From: an uncultured Clostridia bacterium
GTDB lineage: Bacteria; Bacillota; Clostridia; Oscillospirales; Butyricicoccaceae
Direction of reading: 5' to 3'
DNA: 42,940 nt
Assembly (NCBI GenBank): GCA_910586575.1
Contig: CAJUJQ010000009.1
Location: forward strand, 1 to 42,940
Shown: piece by piece, positions 1 to 7,851 of the stretch
Layout: the number at the start of each line of letters is the position of its first letter
How positions within the stretch are numbered: position 1 is the first letter of the stretch
Program-made: the position numbers and the translations under genes
The notes under the pieces: generated by a model
Database searches by the model: none
Told to the model about the DNA's origin: nothing
Seen by the model: only the letters and a program-made list of their open reading frames with translations

Positions 1-47
1 GAGATGATTGGAGGTGACTGGAGTTCAGACGTGTGCTCTTCCGATCT
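1..47 (+). other. Illumina P7/i7 adapter remnant at contig end (not genomic)
   Basis: Bases 14-47 are identical to the 34-base Illumina multiplexing read-2 adapter, beginning GTGACTGGAGTTCAGACGTG and ending CTCTTCCGATCT. Bases 1-5 (GAGAT) match the end of the P7 flow-cell oligonucleotide. The eight bases between them, GATTGGAG at 6-13, sit exactly where an 8-base i7 index belongs. Genomic sequence starts about base 48. The long open frame that begins at base 8 is therefore partly artificial. Confidence 0.97.
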
Positions 48-61
48 TATTTCCCCCTGGC

Positions 62-418
62 TTACAGCGCCTTGATTTTATGGAAGATCAGCTGGTCGAG
101 CGGAGTGCCCGTTTCATAGCTGACAATCGCCATGACCATGGCAGCGGTTTTTTCATCGCAGCCGATCAGCGCGATTTCACCGGTATAGGTTTCGCCGGAA
201 CGCTTTGCCGGCGCTTCGGAAGCCGCCGGGGCCGCTGCCGCCGTCGGGGCCGCTGCCGCCGTCGGGGCGGGCGCTGCCTTGTTCCCCTCCACCGAGGAAA
301 CCACCTTGGAAATAACCGGGATCATCAGGCACAACACCGCCAGCATGATAAACACGGTGACAAGCCCCGACAGGGCAACCAGAAGGGATTCCACCGTGCT
401 AAGCTCTGTAATGCCCAT
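62..418 (-). CDS. oadG: OadG-family gamma subunit of Na+-translocating decarboxylase
   Basis: This is a 118-residue small membrane subunit of the oxaloacetate/methylmalonyl-CoA decarboxylase type. One hydrophobic helix spans roughly residues 12-37. It is followed by an Ala/Pro-rich linker (about 48-72) and a short soluble C-terminal domain of about 45 residues, which is the usual OadG plan. In the family, the gamma subunit anchors the carboxyltransferase alpha subunit to the membrane pump and helps assemble the complex. The start has a strong AAGGAGGT site lying inside the 3' end of oadA, and the oadA stop codon directly abuts this ATG, so the two are translationally linked. The biotin carrier and the beta pump subunit would be expected downstream, but the contig ends 14 genomic bases after the stop. 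Assignment between OadG and the methylmalonyl-CoA decarboxylase delta subunit is not secure. Confidence 0.85.
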   Translation of the reverse strand: MGITELSTVESLLVALSGLVTVFIMLAVLCLMIPVISKVVSSVEGNKAAPAPTAAAAPTAAAAPAASEAPAKRSGETYTGEIALIGCDEKTAAMVMAIVSYETGTPLDQLIFHKIKAL

Positions 419-1801
419 TTAGATGACCTCCTTGATCGTATACCGCGAAACAAGGGCCTCCTTCAGGTCGCGCACCTCAAAGTAATGCTCGGCCTGCTGC
501 GGGAACGCGATATAGCTCAGCACATCGAGGTCGCTCTGCGCGCGGCTGCCCAGTTCCTTCTTGGCCTGCGGGAATTCCGGCTCGATGCTTTCCGCATAGC
601 GGCCGGTAATCATTTTCTCGTCGCCCAGTACCTTCTGTACCAGTTCGGGGTTGATTTCGCCGGGGGCCTTGCCGTATTCGCCGCGGATATAGGACTTGAC
701 TTCCTTGCCGATGTTCTTGTAGCGCTCGCCGAGCAGCACGTTGACGGTCGCCTGTACGCCGACCATCTGGCTCATCGGGGTGACCAGCGGCGGATAGCCC
801 AGGTCAGCGCGCACGCGCGGGGTCTCCGCCAGCACGGCGTCGAGCTTATCGATCGCGCCCTGCGCCTTGAGCTGCGCAACCAGGTTGGACAGCATGCCGC
901 CCGGAATCTGGTAGGTCAGCGCGTCCGCCTTGGTGGACAGGACGTAGGGGTCGAAGGTGCCGTTTTCGGCGAACCGCTTCTGTACCGGTACAAAGAAATC
1001 GTTGACCTTTTTGAGCCGGGCACGGTCCACGCCGCAGTCGTAGCCCATCTGGTCGAGCGTATAGGTCAGGGACTCGGTCGCGGGCTGGCTGGTGCCGCCG
1101 GACATGCACGAGGTCGCGCAATCGATACCCGCCGCGCCTGCTTCCGCCGCTTTCAGGTAAGTCATATAGCCCAGGCCGGTGGTCGCGTGGGTGTGTACGT
1201 AAATCGGCAGCTTGATTGCCTTCCTGAGCGCGGAAACCAGGTCAAAGCACTCCTGCGGACTCATGATGCCTGCCATATCCTTGATACAGATCGACTGGCA
1301 GCCCATCGACTCGATTTCCTTGCCCAGGTTGACGTACATTTCCAGGTTATGAATCGGGCTGAGGGTATAGCAAATGGTGCCCTGCGCGTGGCCGCCCGCC
1401 TTCAGGCAGGCATCGACCGCCGTCCTGATATTGCGCATATCGTTGAGCGCGTCAAAGATACGGATGATGTCCATACCGTTTTCGATGGACGCGGTGACGA
1501 AACGCCGGACGGTGTCATCCGAATAATGCCGGTAGCCCAGGATATTCTGCCCACGGAGCAGCATCTGGAGCTTGGTGTTTTTCAGGTGGGACTTGATGGT
1601 GCGCAGGCGCTCCCACGGATCCTCCTCCAGATAGCGCAGGCAGGAATCGAACGTTGCGCCGCCCCAGCATTCCACAGAATGGTAGCCGCACTTATCCATG
1701 TCATCCAGCACGCCAAGAAAATCCTCGATCGGCATACGGGTAGCGATCAGCGACTGCTGGGCATCCCGCAGGACGGTCTCGGTGATGTGCATTTGTTTCA
1801 C
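419..1801 (-). CDS. oadA: Oxaloacetate decarboxylase alpha / pyruvate carboxylase subunit B
   Basis: This is a 460-residue carboxyltransferase of the HMGL-like TIM-barrel family (PYC_OADA). The N-terminus carries the typical TETVLRDAQQSL motif. CWGGATFDSCLRYL lies near residue 45, the metal-binding stretch KDMAGIMSP near 175, and HTHATTGLG near 203. It transfers carboxyl from oxaloacetate (or pyruvate carboxylase intermediate) to biotin. The C-terminal biotinyl domain with an MKM-type lysine, present in roughly 600-residue full-length OadA proteins, is absent, so a separate biotin carrier is required. The start is a GTG with AAGGAG eight bases upstream; an ATG three codons later is the alternative. 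With oadG downstream, the likely role is a sodium-motive oxaloacetate decarboxylase, but a two-part pyruvate carboxylase cannot be excluded. Confidence 0.88.
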   Translation of the reverse strand: MKQMHITETVLRDAQQSLIATRMPIEDFLGVLDDMDKCGYHSVECWGGATFDSCLRYLEEDPWERLRTIKSHLKNTKLQMLLRGQNILGYRHYSDDTVRRFVTASIENGMDIIRIFDALNDMRNIRTAVDACLKAGGHAQGTICYTLSPIHNLEMYVNLGKEIESMGCQSICIKDMAGIMSPQECFDLVSALRKAIKLPIYVHTHATTGLGYMTYLKAAEAGAAGIDCATSCMSGGTSQPATESLTYTLDQMGYDCGVDRARLKKVNDFFVPVQKRFAENGTFDPYVLSTKADALTYQIPGGMLSNLVAQLKAQGAIDKLDAVLAETPRVRADLGYPPLVTPMSQMVGVQATVNVLLGERYKNIGKEVKSYIRGEYGKAPGEINPELVQKVLGDEKMITGRYAESIEPEFPQAKKELGSRAQSDLDVLSYIAFPQQAEHYFEVRDLKEALVSRYTIKEVI

Positions 1802-1913
1802 AATGTCATCTCCTTATATTACTTTTACCCCTGCGACAGCCTTCCCAAAGGGGCAGCCCCGCCGGAGGAGCTTTTACATGTGAAGGCATGTATACACCTA
1901 GCCTTCCATCATA

Positions 1914-1922
1914 ATCATATCA
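1914..1922 (-). promoter_or_regulatory. Extended -10 promoter for oadA-oadG
   Basis: On the minus strand the sequence reads TGATATGAT, an extended -10 (TGn) followed by TATGAT. The -35 region 17 bases upstream is only weakly matched (TTTCTT). Transcription would start near 1907 and give a leader of about 105 bases before the oadA GTG. Confidence 0.45.
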
Positions 1923-2087
1923 GATTTTTCCCGGAAAAGAAAGAGCTTTTTTTTGCATTTTGAAAAGATTTTTCCGCGTGGGTGCAGCCCGCCGTTTTCA
2001 CGGGCCGCGTGCCGCGTACATTTTGGCAGTCGGAAGTTTTCGCTATTTTTTGCACAGAAAAGCCCTCCGGTTTGCACGTTTTGCCAC

Positions 2088-2116
2088 TTGAATTTTTCGC
2101 CGGTATGATGTAAACT
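2088..2116 (+). promoter_or_regulatory. Probable promoter for pckA
   Basis: TTGAAT at 2088-2093 and TAAACT at 2111-2116 are separated by 17 bases, 40 bases before the pckA start. The -10 is a modest match, so this is a tentative SigA call. Confidence 0.4.
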
Positions 2117-2155
2117 GTATCATGAAACGATAAATTGACAGGAGGGTTTCCTTAA

Positions 2156-3844
2156 ATGTCTACAAAAGCCTATTACCCCAGAAATGAAATCGGCCCGGGC
2201 AAGGTCGGTTTTTCCAAAACCCGCTCTATCATTGAGGCTCCGTTTTACGGAAATAACGTCGTAAAGATTAACTCCCTGCGGCAGGCCTACGAGCTGGCTA
2301 AGAACTCCCCCGGCACGGTCGTCACCGATATGCCCGTGTACCGCGGCGAAGAGTTCGGCCTGGAGCCTGACGCCAAGGTCCTGCTTTTCAACGACGGTTC
2401 CATCACCGGCCGCTACGCCGCCGCGCGCCGCATCACCGGCAAGCCGGGCGTTGATACCACCGCGCTCGACAAGATTGTAATGGACGCCGTTTATGATACC
2501 CGCTGGAAGACCATGTACCACGCAGAAGTGTTCATCGGACTCGACCCCGAATTCATGGTCAAGGCACACCTGCTCATCCCGGAAGGCGAGGAAAACCTGC
2601 TGTATAACTGGATGCTGAACTTCCAGTACCAGTCTGACGAATACATCAAGATGTACAAGAAATCCCAGCCGGTCGGCAACGGCAATGAGCCGGATATCTA
2701 TATCTTCTCCGACCCGCAGTGGGTCGGCGCTCCCGGCAAGGAAGATATCTGCGACCCCAAGTGCCTGTGCTACTTCAATACCGACACCAACTGCGCGGCA
2801 ATCCTCGGCATGCGCTACTTTGGCGAGCACAAGAAGGGTACCCTGACCCTTGCCTGGGCGATTGCGAACCGCAACGGCTACGCTTCCTGCCACGGCGGCC
2901 AGAAGGAATACACCCTGGACGACGGCAGCAAATATGTCGCGGCGGTGTTCGGCCTGTCCGGCTCCGGCAAGTCTACCCTGACCCACGCAAAGCACAGCGG
3001 CAAGTACCCGGCAATCAAGGTACTGCATGACGACGCGTTCATCATCAATTCCGACACCTGCGCTTCTGTCGCGCTCGAGCCGACCTACTTCGACAAGACT
3101 GCCGACTACCCGGTCAACGCGGAGGACAACAAGTACCTCCTGACTGCCCAGAACTGCTCCGCAACGCTCGACGAGGAAGGCAAGATTGTCCTGGTCACCG
3201 AGGACGTGCGCAACGGCAACGGCCGCGCTATCAAGAGCAAGCTGTGGTCCCCCAACCGCGTGGACAAGATCGATTCCCCGGTCAACGCGATTTTCTGGAT
3301 TATGAAGGACCCCACCATCCCGCCGATTGTCCGCCTGAAGGGCGCGGCACTCGCTTCCGTCATGGGCGCGACCCTGGCAACCAAGCGTTCCTCCGCCGAG
3401 CGCCTGAAGGAAGGCGTTGACCCGAACGCCCTTGTCGTCGAGCCTTACGCAAACCCCTTCCGTACCTATCCGCTCGTCAACGACTACGAGAAGTTCAAGA
3501 AGCTGGTAGCCGAAAAGGATGTAGCCTGCTACATCATCAACACCGGCGATTTCATGGGCAAAAAGGTCCAGAAGGAGGATACCCTTGGTGTGCTCGAAGC
3601 CGTTGTCGAGGGCAAGGCGCAGTTCAAGCCGTGGGGTCCGTTCGAGGATATCGAAATCTTCGAGTGGGACGGCTTTGTCCCGGACCTCAAGGACCATGCG
3701 TATGTTGACCAGCTCAAGGCCCGTATGCAGGACCGCCTGAATTATGTTCAGAACCTCGACACCGAGGAAGGCGGCTTCAACAAGCTGCCCGAGGACGCTG
3801 CCGCCGCAATCCGCAAGGTTGTTGACGAGGCGAATTCCCTCTGA
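2156..3844 (+). CDS. pckA: Phosphoenolpyruvate carboxykinase (ATP)
   Basis: This 562-residue cytosolic enzyme interconverts oxaloacetate plus ATP with PEP, CO2 and ADP. The P-loop GLSGSGKST lies near residue 270 and the metal-binding kinase-2 motif HDDAF near 288. An adenine-loop-type region follows. Length is slightly above the usual 520-540 residues of the ATP family, as is common for clostridial forms. The ATG is preceded by CAGGAGGG at a good distance. It is monocistronic, flanked by its own promoter and a strong terminator, and lies divergent to oadA, so the neighbourhood handles the PEP/pyruvate/oxaloacetate node. In a fermenting anaerobe it may work in the PEP-carboxylating direction, which the sequence alone cannot show. 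Confidence 0.95.
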   Translation: MSTKAYYPRNEIGPGKVGFSKTRSIIEAPFYGNNVVKINSLRQAYELAKNSPGTVVTDMPVYRGEEFGLEPDAKVLLFNDGSITGRYAAARRITGKPGVDTTALDKIVMDAVYDTRWKTMYHAEVFIGLDPEFMVKAHLLIPEGEENLLYNWMLNFQYQSDEYIKMYKKSQPVGNGNEPDIYIFSDPQWVGAPGKEDICDPKCLCYFNTDTNCAAILGMRYFGEHKKGTLTLAWAIANRNGYASCHGGQKEYTLDDGSKYVAAVFGLSGSGKSTLTHAKHSGKYPAIKVLHDDAFIINSDTCASVALEPTYFDKTADYPVNAEDNKYLLTAQNCSATLDEEGKIVLVTEDVRNGNGRAIKSKLWSPNRVDKIDSPVNAIFWIMKDPTIPPIVRLKGAALASVMGATLATKRSSAERLKEGVDPNALVVEPYANPFRTYPLVNDYEKFKKLVAEKDVACYIINTGDFMGKKVQKEDTLGVLEAVVEGKAQFKPWGPFEDIEIFEWDGFVPDLKDHAYVDQLKARMQDRLNYVQNLDTEEGGFNKLPEDAAAAIRKVVDEANSL

Positions 3845-3858
3845 TCCCTTAGTTTATC

Positions 3859-3894
3859 AAGCGCCGCCATGCCAACGCACGGCGGCGCTTTTTT
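3859..3894 (+). terminator. Intrinsic terminator of pckA
   Basis: A perfect 10-bp stem (AAGCGCCGCC at 3859-3868 with GGCGGCGCTT at 3881-3890) with a 12-base loop runs directly into a run of six T, 15 bases after the pckA stop. Confidence 0.9.
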
Positions 3895-3917
3895 GTGTCA
3901 AAAACGCGATAACAGCC

Positions 3918-3955
3918 AAAAAAACGCCGCGTAAGCCGATGCTCCGCAGCGTTTT
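3918..3955 (-). terminator. Intrinsic terminator of prfB
   Basis: On the minus strand an 11-bp stem pairs 3955-3945 with 3931-3921 (AAAACGCTGCG with CGCGGCGTTTT, one G-T pair). It is followed by a run of seven T, 16 bases beyond the prfB stop. It lies back to back with the pckA terminator, so the two convergent units are insulated. Confidence 0.85.
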
Positions 3956-3970
3956 CCTTTAGCCAAAAAT

Positions 3971-5095
3971 TTACGTTTTGCTTGCCCAGTTGCCAGTGGC
4001 GGCGGCGGTTAGATAGGCATTGATAAAGCCGTCCAGGTCGCCGTCCATCACCGCGTTGATGTTGGTGTTTTCATAAGCGGTGCGGGTGTCCTTCGCAAGC
4101 GTGTAGGGCATAAAGACATACGAACGGATCTGGCTGCCCCATTCGATCTTTTTCTGGTCGCCCTTGATGTCAGAAATCTTGTCGAGGTGCTCACGCTCCT
4201 TGATTTCGACCAGCTTGGAACGCAGCATGCGCAAACAGTTATCCTTATTCTGGAACTGGCTGCGCTCGGTCTGGCAGGAAACCACAATGCCGGTTGCCTT
4301 ATGGATCAGGCGCACCGCCGACGAGGTTTTGTTGATGTGCTGGCCGCCCGCGCCCGAGGAGCGGAAAACCTGCATTTCGTAATCATCCGGCTTGATTTCT
4401 ACGTCGGCGTCGTCCGGGATATCCGGAATGACCTCAACCGCCGAAAAAGAGGTATGGCGGCGTCCCGACGCGTCAAACGGGGAAATCCGCACCAGACGGT
4501 GCACGCCGGATTCGCCCTTCAGGTAGCCATAGGCGTTTTCGCCCTCAATGATGATATCCGCTGACTTCAGCCCGGCCTCGTCGCCGTCCTGATAGTCCAT
4601 GATTTTATACGTGAAGCCGTGGCGCTCCGCCCAGCGGGTGTACATGCGGTAGAGCATTGCGCACCAATCCTGCGCCTCGGTGCCGCCCGCGCCCGCGTGG
4701 AAGCTCATCAGAACATTATTATGGTCATATTCGCCGGTCAGCAGGGTTTGCAGCTTTTGCGACGAAACCCCCTCCTCCAGCTCCTTGAAGCCGCTTTCCA
4801 GCTCCTCCAGCATGGATTCGTCGTTTTCTTCGATTGCCATTTCGCACAGCGTCATCAGGTCGTCCCACTGGGTTTCCAGCGTGCGGAACGACTCGATTTT
4901 GCCCTTGAGCGCGCCCATGCGGGACACCACCTTCTGGGAAGCGTCCGGGTCGTCCCAGAACCCCGGCTGGGAGGCTTTCATTTCCAGTTCCTCAACCTCG
5001 CGCGCCGCCTGGTCCAGATCGAGCGACTGCCCCAGCTCGTCAAGGTCGGGCTTCAGGTTATTCAGCTTTACTTTATACTCTTCAAATTCAAGCAT
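3971..5095 (-). CDS. prfB: Peptide chain release factor 2, without programmed frameshift
   Basis: This is RF2, which reads UGA and UAA stop codons and triggers peptide hydrolysis on the ribosome. The SPF specificity tripeptide (RISPFDASG) lies near residue 206 and the catalytic GGQ loop (GAGGQHINKTSSAVRL) near 247. The start chosen gives MLEFEEYKVKL, 374 residues, with GGAG nine bases upstream. An in-frame ATG five codons earlier has no good ribosome site. Most RF2 genes carry a +1 frameshift with an in-frame UGA near codon 25. Here the equivalent codons are CTC GAT CTG GAC, so the whole protein is read in one frame and autoregulation by frameshifting is lost. The gene is monocistronic. Confidence 0.95.
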   Translation of the reverse strand: MLEFEEYKVKLNNLKPDLDELGQSLDLDQAAREVEELEMKASQPGFWDDPDASQKVVSRMGALKGKIESFRTLETQWDDLMTLCEMAIEENDESMLEELESGFKELEEGVSSQKLQTLLTGEYDHNNVLMSFHAGAGGTEAQDWCAMLYRMYTRWAERHGFTYKIMDYQDGDEAGLKSADIIIEGENAYGYLKGESGVHRLVRISPFDASGRRHTSFSAVEVIPDIPDDADVEIKPDDYEMQVFRSSGAGGQHINKTSSAVRLIHKATGIVVSCQTERSQFQNKDNCLRMLRSKLVEIKEREHLDKISDIKGDQKKIEWGSQIRSYVFMPYTLAKDTRTAYENTNINAVMDGDLDGFINAYLTAAATGNWASKT

Positions 5096-5128
5096 TTCTT
5101 TCCGCTCCATTCTATGTGTTACCTATTA

Positions 5129-5157
5129 AGTATATCCGTAAAACGCCGTCCTGTAAA
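5129..5157 (-). promoter_or_regulatory. Promoter for prfB
   Basis: On the minus strand TTTACA (5157-5152), a 17-base spacer and TATACT (5134-5129) form a good SigA promoter 34 bases upstream of the RF2 start. Confidence 0.75.
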
Positions 5158-5232
5158 GGGGATTTCAACAAAACCGTGAATTTTCTCCTTATGACTGGCT
5201 TAATATGCTCGAAACGGCAATCCCCCGCGTAG

Positions 5233-5261
5233 AACGGGAGGGGTAAGCCCCTCCCCTGCAA
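5233..5261. repeat. REP-like palindrome, copy 1
   Basis: GGGAGGGG-TAA-GCCCCTCCC is a near-perfect hairpin. The 29-base block around it (5233-5261) recurs at 25452-25480 with one substitution in the loop, while the flanks differ. It lies between the divergent prfB and aro promoters and has no T-tract, so it is a dispersed palindromic repeat and not a terminator. Confidence 0.7.
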
Positions 5262-5325
5262 ACGATAACCTTGCATACCGATGGTATCATCAATTTTTTC
5301 GGCCGCGCATATCAAAAATTTTCGC

Positions 5326-5354
5326 TTGACAAATTCCGACCCGGCTCGTATAAT
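5326..5354 (+). promoter_or_regulatory. Consensus SigA promoter of the T-box/aro operon
   Basis: TTGACA at 5326-5331 and TATAAT at 5349-5354 with exactly 17 bases between them match the consensus in all 12 positions. The start site should lie near 5361, giving a leader of about 345 bases before aroF. Confidence 0.93.
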
Positions 5355-5360
5355 ATAGCT

Positions 5361-5663
5361 GTATATTGCAAATGGCGATGACAGAGGAAGTAGTGCGGCT
5401 AAGCGTGGCTCACAGGGAGTGCCCGTCCAGACTGGAAGCGGGCGCAGGCACCGGCGGCACGAAGTTCCCTCCCGAGCCGGGCGGCTGAACCAGGGTTCCA
5501 AGTAGGCTGCCACGGGTTTCTCCCGTTACAGGGATCAGGCATCGGAAACGCGGTTTCCCGTGCTGTAGAAAGGTGCGGCGGTTTTTATGCGCCGAATGTG
5601 GGTGGTACCGCGGAATTGTTTGTCTTCCGTCCCTGTTTTATGGGAAGGAAGGCTTTTTCTTTT
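5361..5663 (+). promoter_or_regulatory. T-box riboswitch, probably tRNA-Phe responsive
   Basis: The leader has the T-box plan. Stem I begins with GATGACAGAGGAAGTAG near 5377. A specifier-loop-like segment GAAG-TTC-CCTCCCGAG lies at 5461-5476. A small ACGGG/CCCGT stem III follows near 5512-5525. The T-box proper is GGGTGGTACCGCGG at 5600-5613. The terminator stem pairs 5624-5633 with 5642-5651 and runs into a T-rich tract. The bulge reads TGGT, which pairs with an ACCA tRNA end, fitting tRNA-Phe or tRNA-Tyr and arguing against tRNA-Trp, whose discriminator is usually G. TTC at 5465-5467 as specifier (Phe) agrees with pheA in the operon. Uncharged tRNA would stabilise the antiterminator and switch the operon on. 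Specifier identity is my reading, not a computed fold. Confidence 0.9.
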
Positions 5664-5706
5664 CCCGCGGACAGACGCACATCTTTCCCAAAAGGAGCGG
5701 AAAATT

Positions 5707-6726
5707 ATGATTATTGTAATGAAAAACAGTGCCACGCAGGAGTATATTGACCATTTTTCGGAATGGCTGACCGGCCGGTACGATGTGAAGGTCAACCCGA
5801 TTTACGGCACCGGCACCACCGTCCTTGCCCTGCTCGGCGACACACACGCGCTCGATCAGGACGCTATCCTTCGCGACCCGCACGTAGAGCGCGTGACCAA
5901 AATCCAGGAGCCTTTCAAGCTCGCCAACCGCAGAACCCATCCAGAGGACTCGATTGTCGAAATTGCCCCGGGCATTGAGATTGGCGGCAAAAAAATTGTG
6001 GTCATGGCAGGCCCCTGCTCGGTCGAAAGTGAGGAACAGATTATCGACGTTGCCCGCAATGTCAAGGCGCAGGGGGCGGCGGTGCTGCGCGGCGGCGCAT
6101 GGAAGCCGCGTTCCTCCCCCTATTCCTTCCAGGGGCTGAAAGCGGAGGGCCTCGAGCTGCTGCACAAAGCAAGCCTTGACACCGGCATGCCGGTCGTGAC
6201 AGAAATCACCAATCCCGCGCACATCGAGCAGTTTATCGGCAAATGCGACTGCTTCCAGGTGGGCGCGCGCAACATGCAGAACTTTGAGCTTTTGAAGGAG
6301 CTGGGCAAAACGAAAATCCCGGTGCTGCTCAAGCGCGGCTTTGCGAACACAATCGAGGAATTCCTGATGAGCGCCGAATACGTAATGGCGGGCGGCAATA
6401 GCAATGTGATCCTGTGCGAACGCGGTATCCGGACCTATGAAACCTACACCCGCAACACACTCGACATTTCGGCGGTGCCGGTTCTGAAGCGCATCAGCCA
6501 TCTGCCGGTTGTGGTAGATCCGTCCCACGCGGCGGGCATTTACTGGATGGTGCGCCCGCTGGCACGCGCGGCGGTGGCGGCAGGCGCGGACGGCCTGATT
6601 ATCGAGGTGCACAACGACCCGGCGCGGGCGCTTTCGGACGGGGCGCAGTCCCTGACCTATGAATCCTTCGCGGAAACCATGCCCGAATTGCGCCAGCTCG
6701 CCCTGGCGGTCGGCCGCGAGCTGTAA
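5707..6726 (+). CDS. aroF: 3-deoxy-7-phosphoheptulonate (DAHP) synthase, AroF/Ibeta type
   Basis: This 339-residue enzyme condenses PEP and erythrose-4-phosphate, the first step of the shikimate pathway. An N-terminal ferredoxin/ACT-like domain covers about residues 1-70. This domain gives feedback control in the Ibeta family. The TIM barrel follows with MAGPCSVES near 101, RGGAWKPRSSPYSFQG near 126 and VDPSHAAG near 270. The ATG at 5707 has AAAAGGAG nine bases upstream. The frame is open further upstream into the T-box terminator, which is not coding. It is the first gene of the operon and so the direct target of the T-box. Confidence 0.95.
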   Translation: MIIVMKNSATQEYIDHFSEWLTGRYDVKVNPIYGTGTTVLALLGDTHALDQDAILRDPHVERVTKIQEPFKLANRRTHPEDSIVEIAPGIEIGGKKIVVMAGPCSVESEEQIIDVARNVKAQGAAVLRGGAWKPRSSPYSFQGLKAEGLELLHKASLDTGMPVVTEITNPAHIEQFIGKCDCFQVGARNMQNFELLKELGKTKIPVLLKRGFANTIEEFLMSAEYVMAGGNSNVILCERGIRTYETYTRNTLDISAVPVLKRISHLPVVVDPSHAAGIYWMVRPLARAAVAAGADGLIIEVHNDPARALSDGAQSLTYESFAETMPELRQLALAVGREL

Positions 6727-6779
6727 CCCGAAACTAAAACAGTGTTATTTTGAAACGAGATAAACCGGAGGTTTTTCCT

Positions 6780-7817
6780 ATGGATTTGAAAACCCTGACC
6801 CTGAACGGCTCCGCCGGGCAGTCGGATATCTTCATCCGGCGCGGCCTGCTGGACGAGGCGGCAAACCGCTGCCTGTCGGTTTTTGCCCCCAGCCGCGTGC
6901 ACATTGTGTCGGATACCAATGTTGCGCCCATTTACCTGGACCGGCTTTCTAAGCAGTTTTCCCTGCCGGTTTTCACGACCGTAATCCCCGCCGGCGAGGA
7001 GCACAAGCGGCTTTCCACGGTGGAGGGCATTTACCATGACATGCTCTCGGCGGGCATGACCCGCAAGGATTTGCTAATTGCCCTCGGCGGCGGCGTTGTC
7101 GGCGACATCACCGGCTTTGCGGCGTCCTCTTTCCTGCGCGGCGTTCCGCTCTGCCAGATTCCGACTACGCTGCTCGCGCAGGTCGATTCCTCGGTCGGCG
7201 GCAAAACCGGCGTGGACCTTCCCGAGGGAAAAAACCTGGTCGGGGCGTTCTACCAGCCGCGCCTGGTGCTGATTGACCCCGATTTGCTTTCCACCCTCCC
7301 CGCCGAAACCTACACGGATGGCATGGCGGAGGTCATCAAGTATGGCTGTATCGCTAACCGCAGGATTCTTGACATGATTTCCCATGATGATATCGAAAAG
7401 ATTGTTTATCAGTGTGTGAAAATCAAACGCGATGTGGTGCAGGAGGACGAGCATGACACCGGGCTGCGCATGATTTTGAACTTCGGCCACACCATCGGCC
7501 ACGCCTGCGAAAAGCTGGAAAACTATACCGGGCTGACCCACGGGCAGGCGGTTGCCATCGGCATGGCTGCGGCAATGCGGCTGTCCAACGCGCTGGGCAC
7601 GACCAAGGATCTCTCCGGGCGGCTGACCGAAATCCTGCAAAAAACCGGCCTGCCGACCGAGCTGCGGCACGGCCGCGAGGAAATCTATCAGGCGCTGCTG
7701 TCCGACAAAAAGAAATTCGGCAGCACAGTCAATTTCATCCTGGTACGCGAGTTCGGCAAAGCCGATATTGTCCCGATTGAAGCCGGGCAGCTGCACGAAT
7801 TACTCCTGCAAATCTAA
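6780..7817 (+). CDS. aroB: 3-dehydroquinate synthase
   Basis: This 345-residue NAD- and divalent-metal-dependent enzyme cyclises DAHP to 3-dehydroquinate. The glycine-rich GGGVVGDITGF lies near residue 102, DSSVGGKTGVD near 138, and the metal-ligand segments GMAEVIKYG, FGHTIGHACE and LTHGQAVAIGM near 181, 238 and 256. The start at 6780 is chosen because GGAGG lies eight bases upstream. An ATG ten codons earlier lacks a ribosome site. It follows aroF after 53 bases without a terminator. Confidence 0.95.
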   Translation: MDLKTLTLNGSAGQSDIFIRRGLLDEAANRCLSVFAPSRVHIVSDTNVAPIYLDRLSKQFSLPVFTTVIPAGEEHKRLSTVEGIYHDMLSAGMTRKDLLIALGGGVVGDITGFAASSFLRGVPLCQIPTTLLAQVDSSVGGKTGVDLPEGKNLVGAFYQPRLVLIDPDLLSTLPAETYTDGMAEVIKYGCIANRRILDMISHDDIEKIVYQCVKIKRDVVQEDEHDTGLRMILNFGHTIGHACEKLENYTGLTHGQAVAIGMAAAMRLSNALGTTKDLSGRLTEILQKTGLPTELRHGREEIYQALLSDKKKFGSTVNFILVREFGKADIVPIEAGQLHELLLQI

Positions 7818-7851
7818 TCTCATAAAAATATTATAAAAGGAGGCTCCCTAC

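Larger units (their letters stand above)
1802..2155. other. Divergent oadA-pckA intergenic region
   Basis: These 354 bases separate two divergent genes and contain no credible gene. They hold the extended -10 promoter for oadA, a leader for oadA with a small TACATG/CATGTA hairpin and a GGGGC/GCCCC hairpin around 1847-1865, and the pckA promoter near 2088-2116. The stretch 1920-2080 is pyrimidine/AT-rich without further recognisable signals. Confidence 0.6.

Noticed and set aside
1826..1875. A terminator in the oadA leader
   Set aside because: The GGGGC/GCCCC hairpin has no following T-tract and lies within the transcript before oadA; called only as leader structure.
8..1963. A 651-codon open frame on the plus strand
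   Set aside because: It begins in adapter sequence and is the reverse-strand shadow of oadG and oadA; its translation has the Arg/His/Gln-rich composition of a shadow frame.
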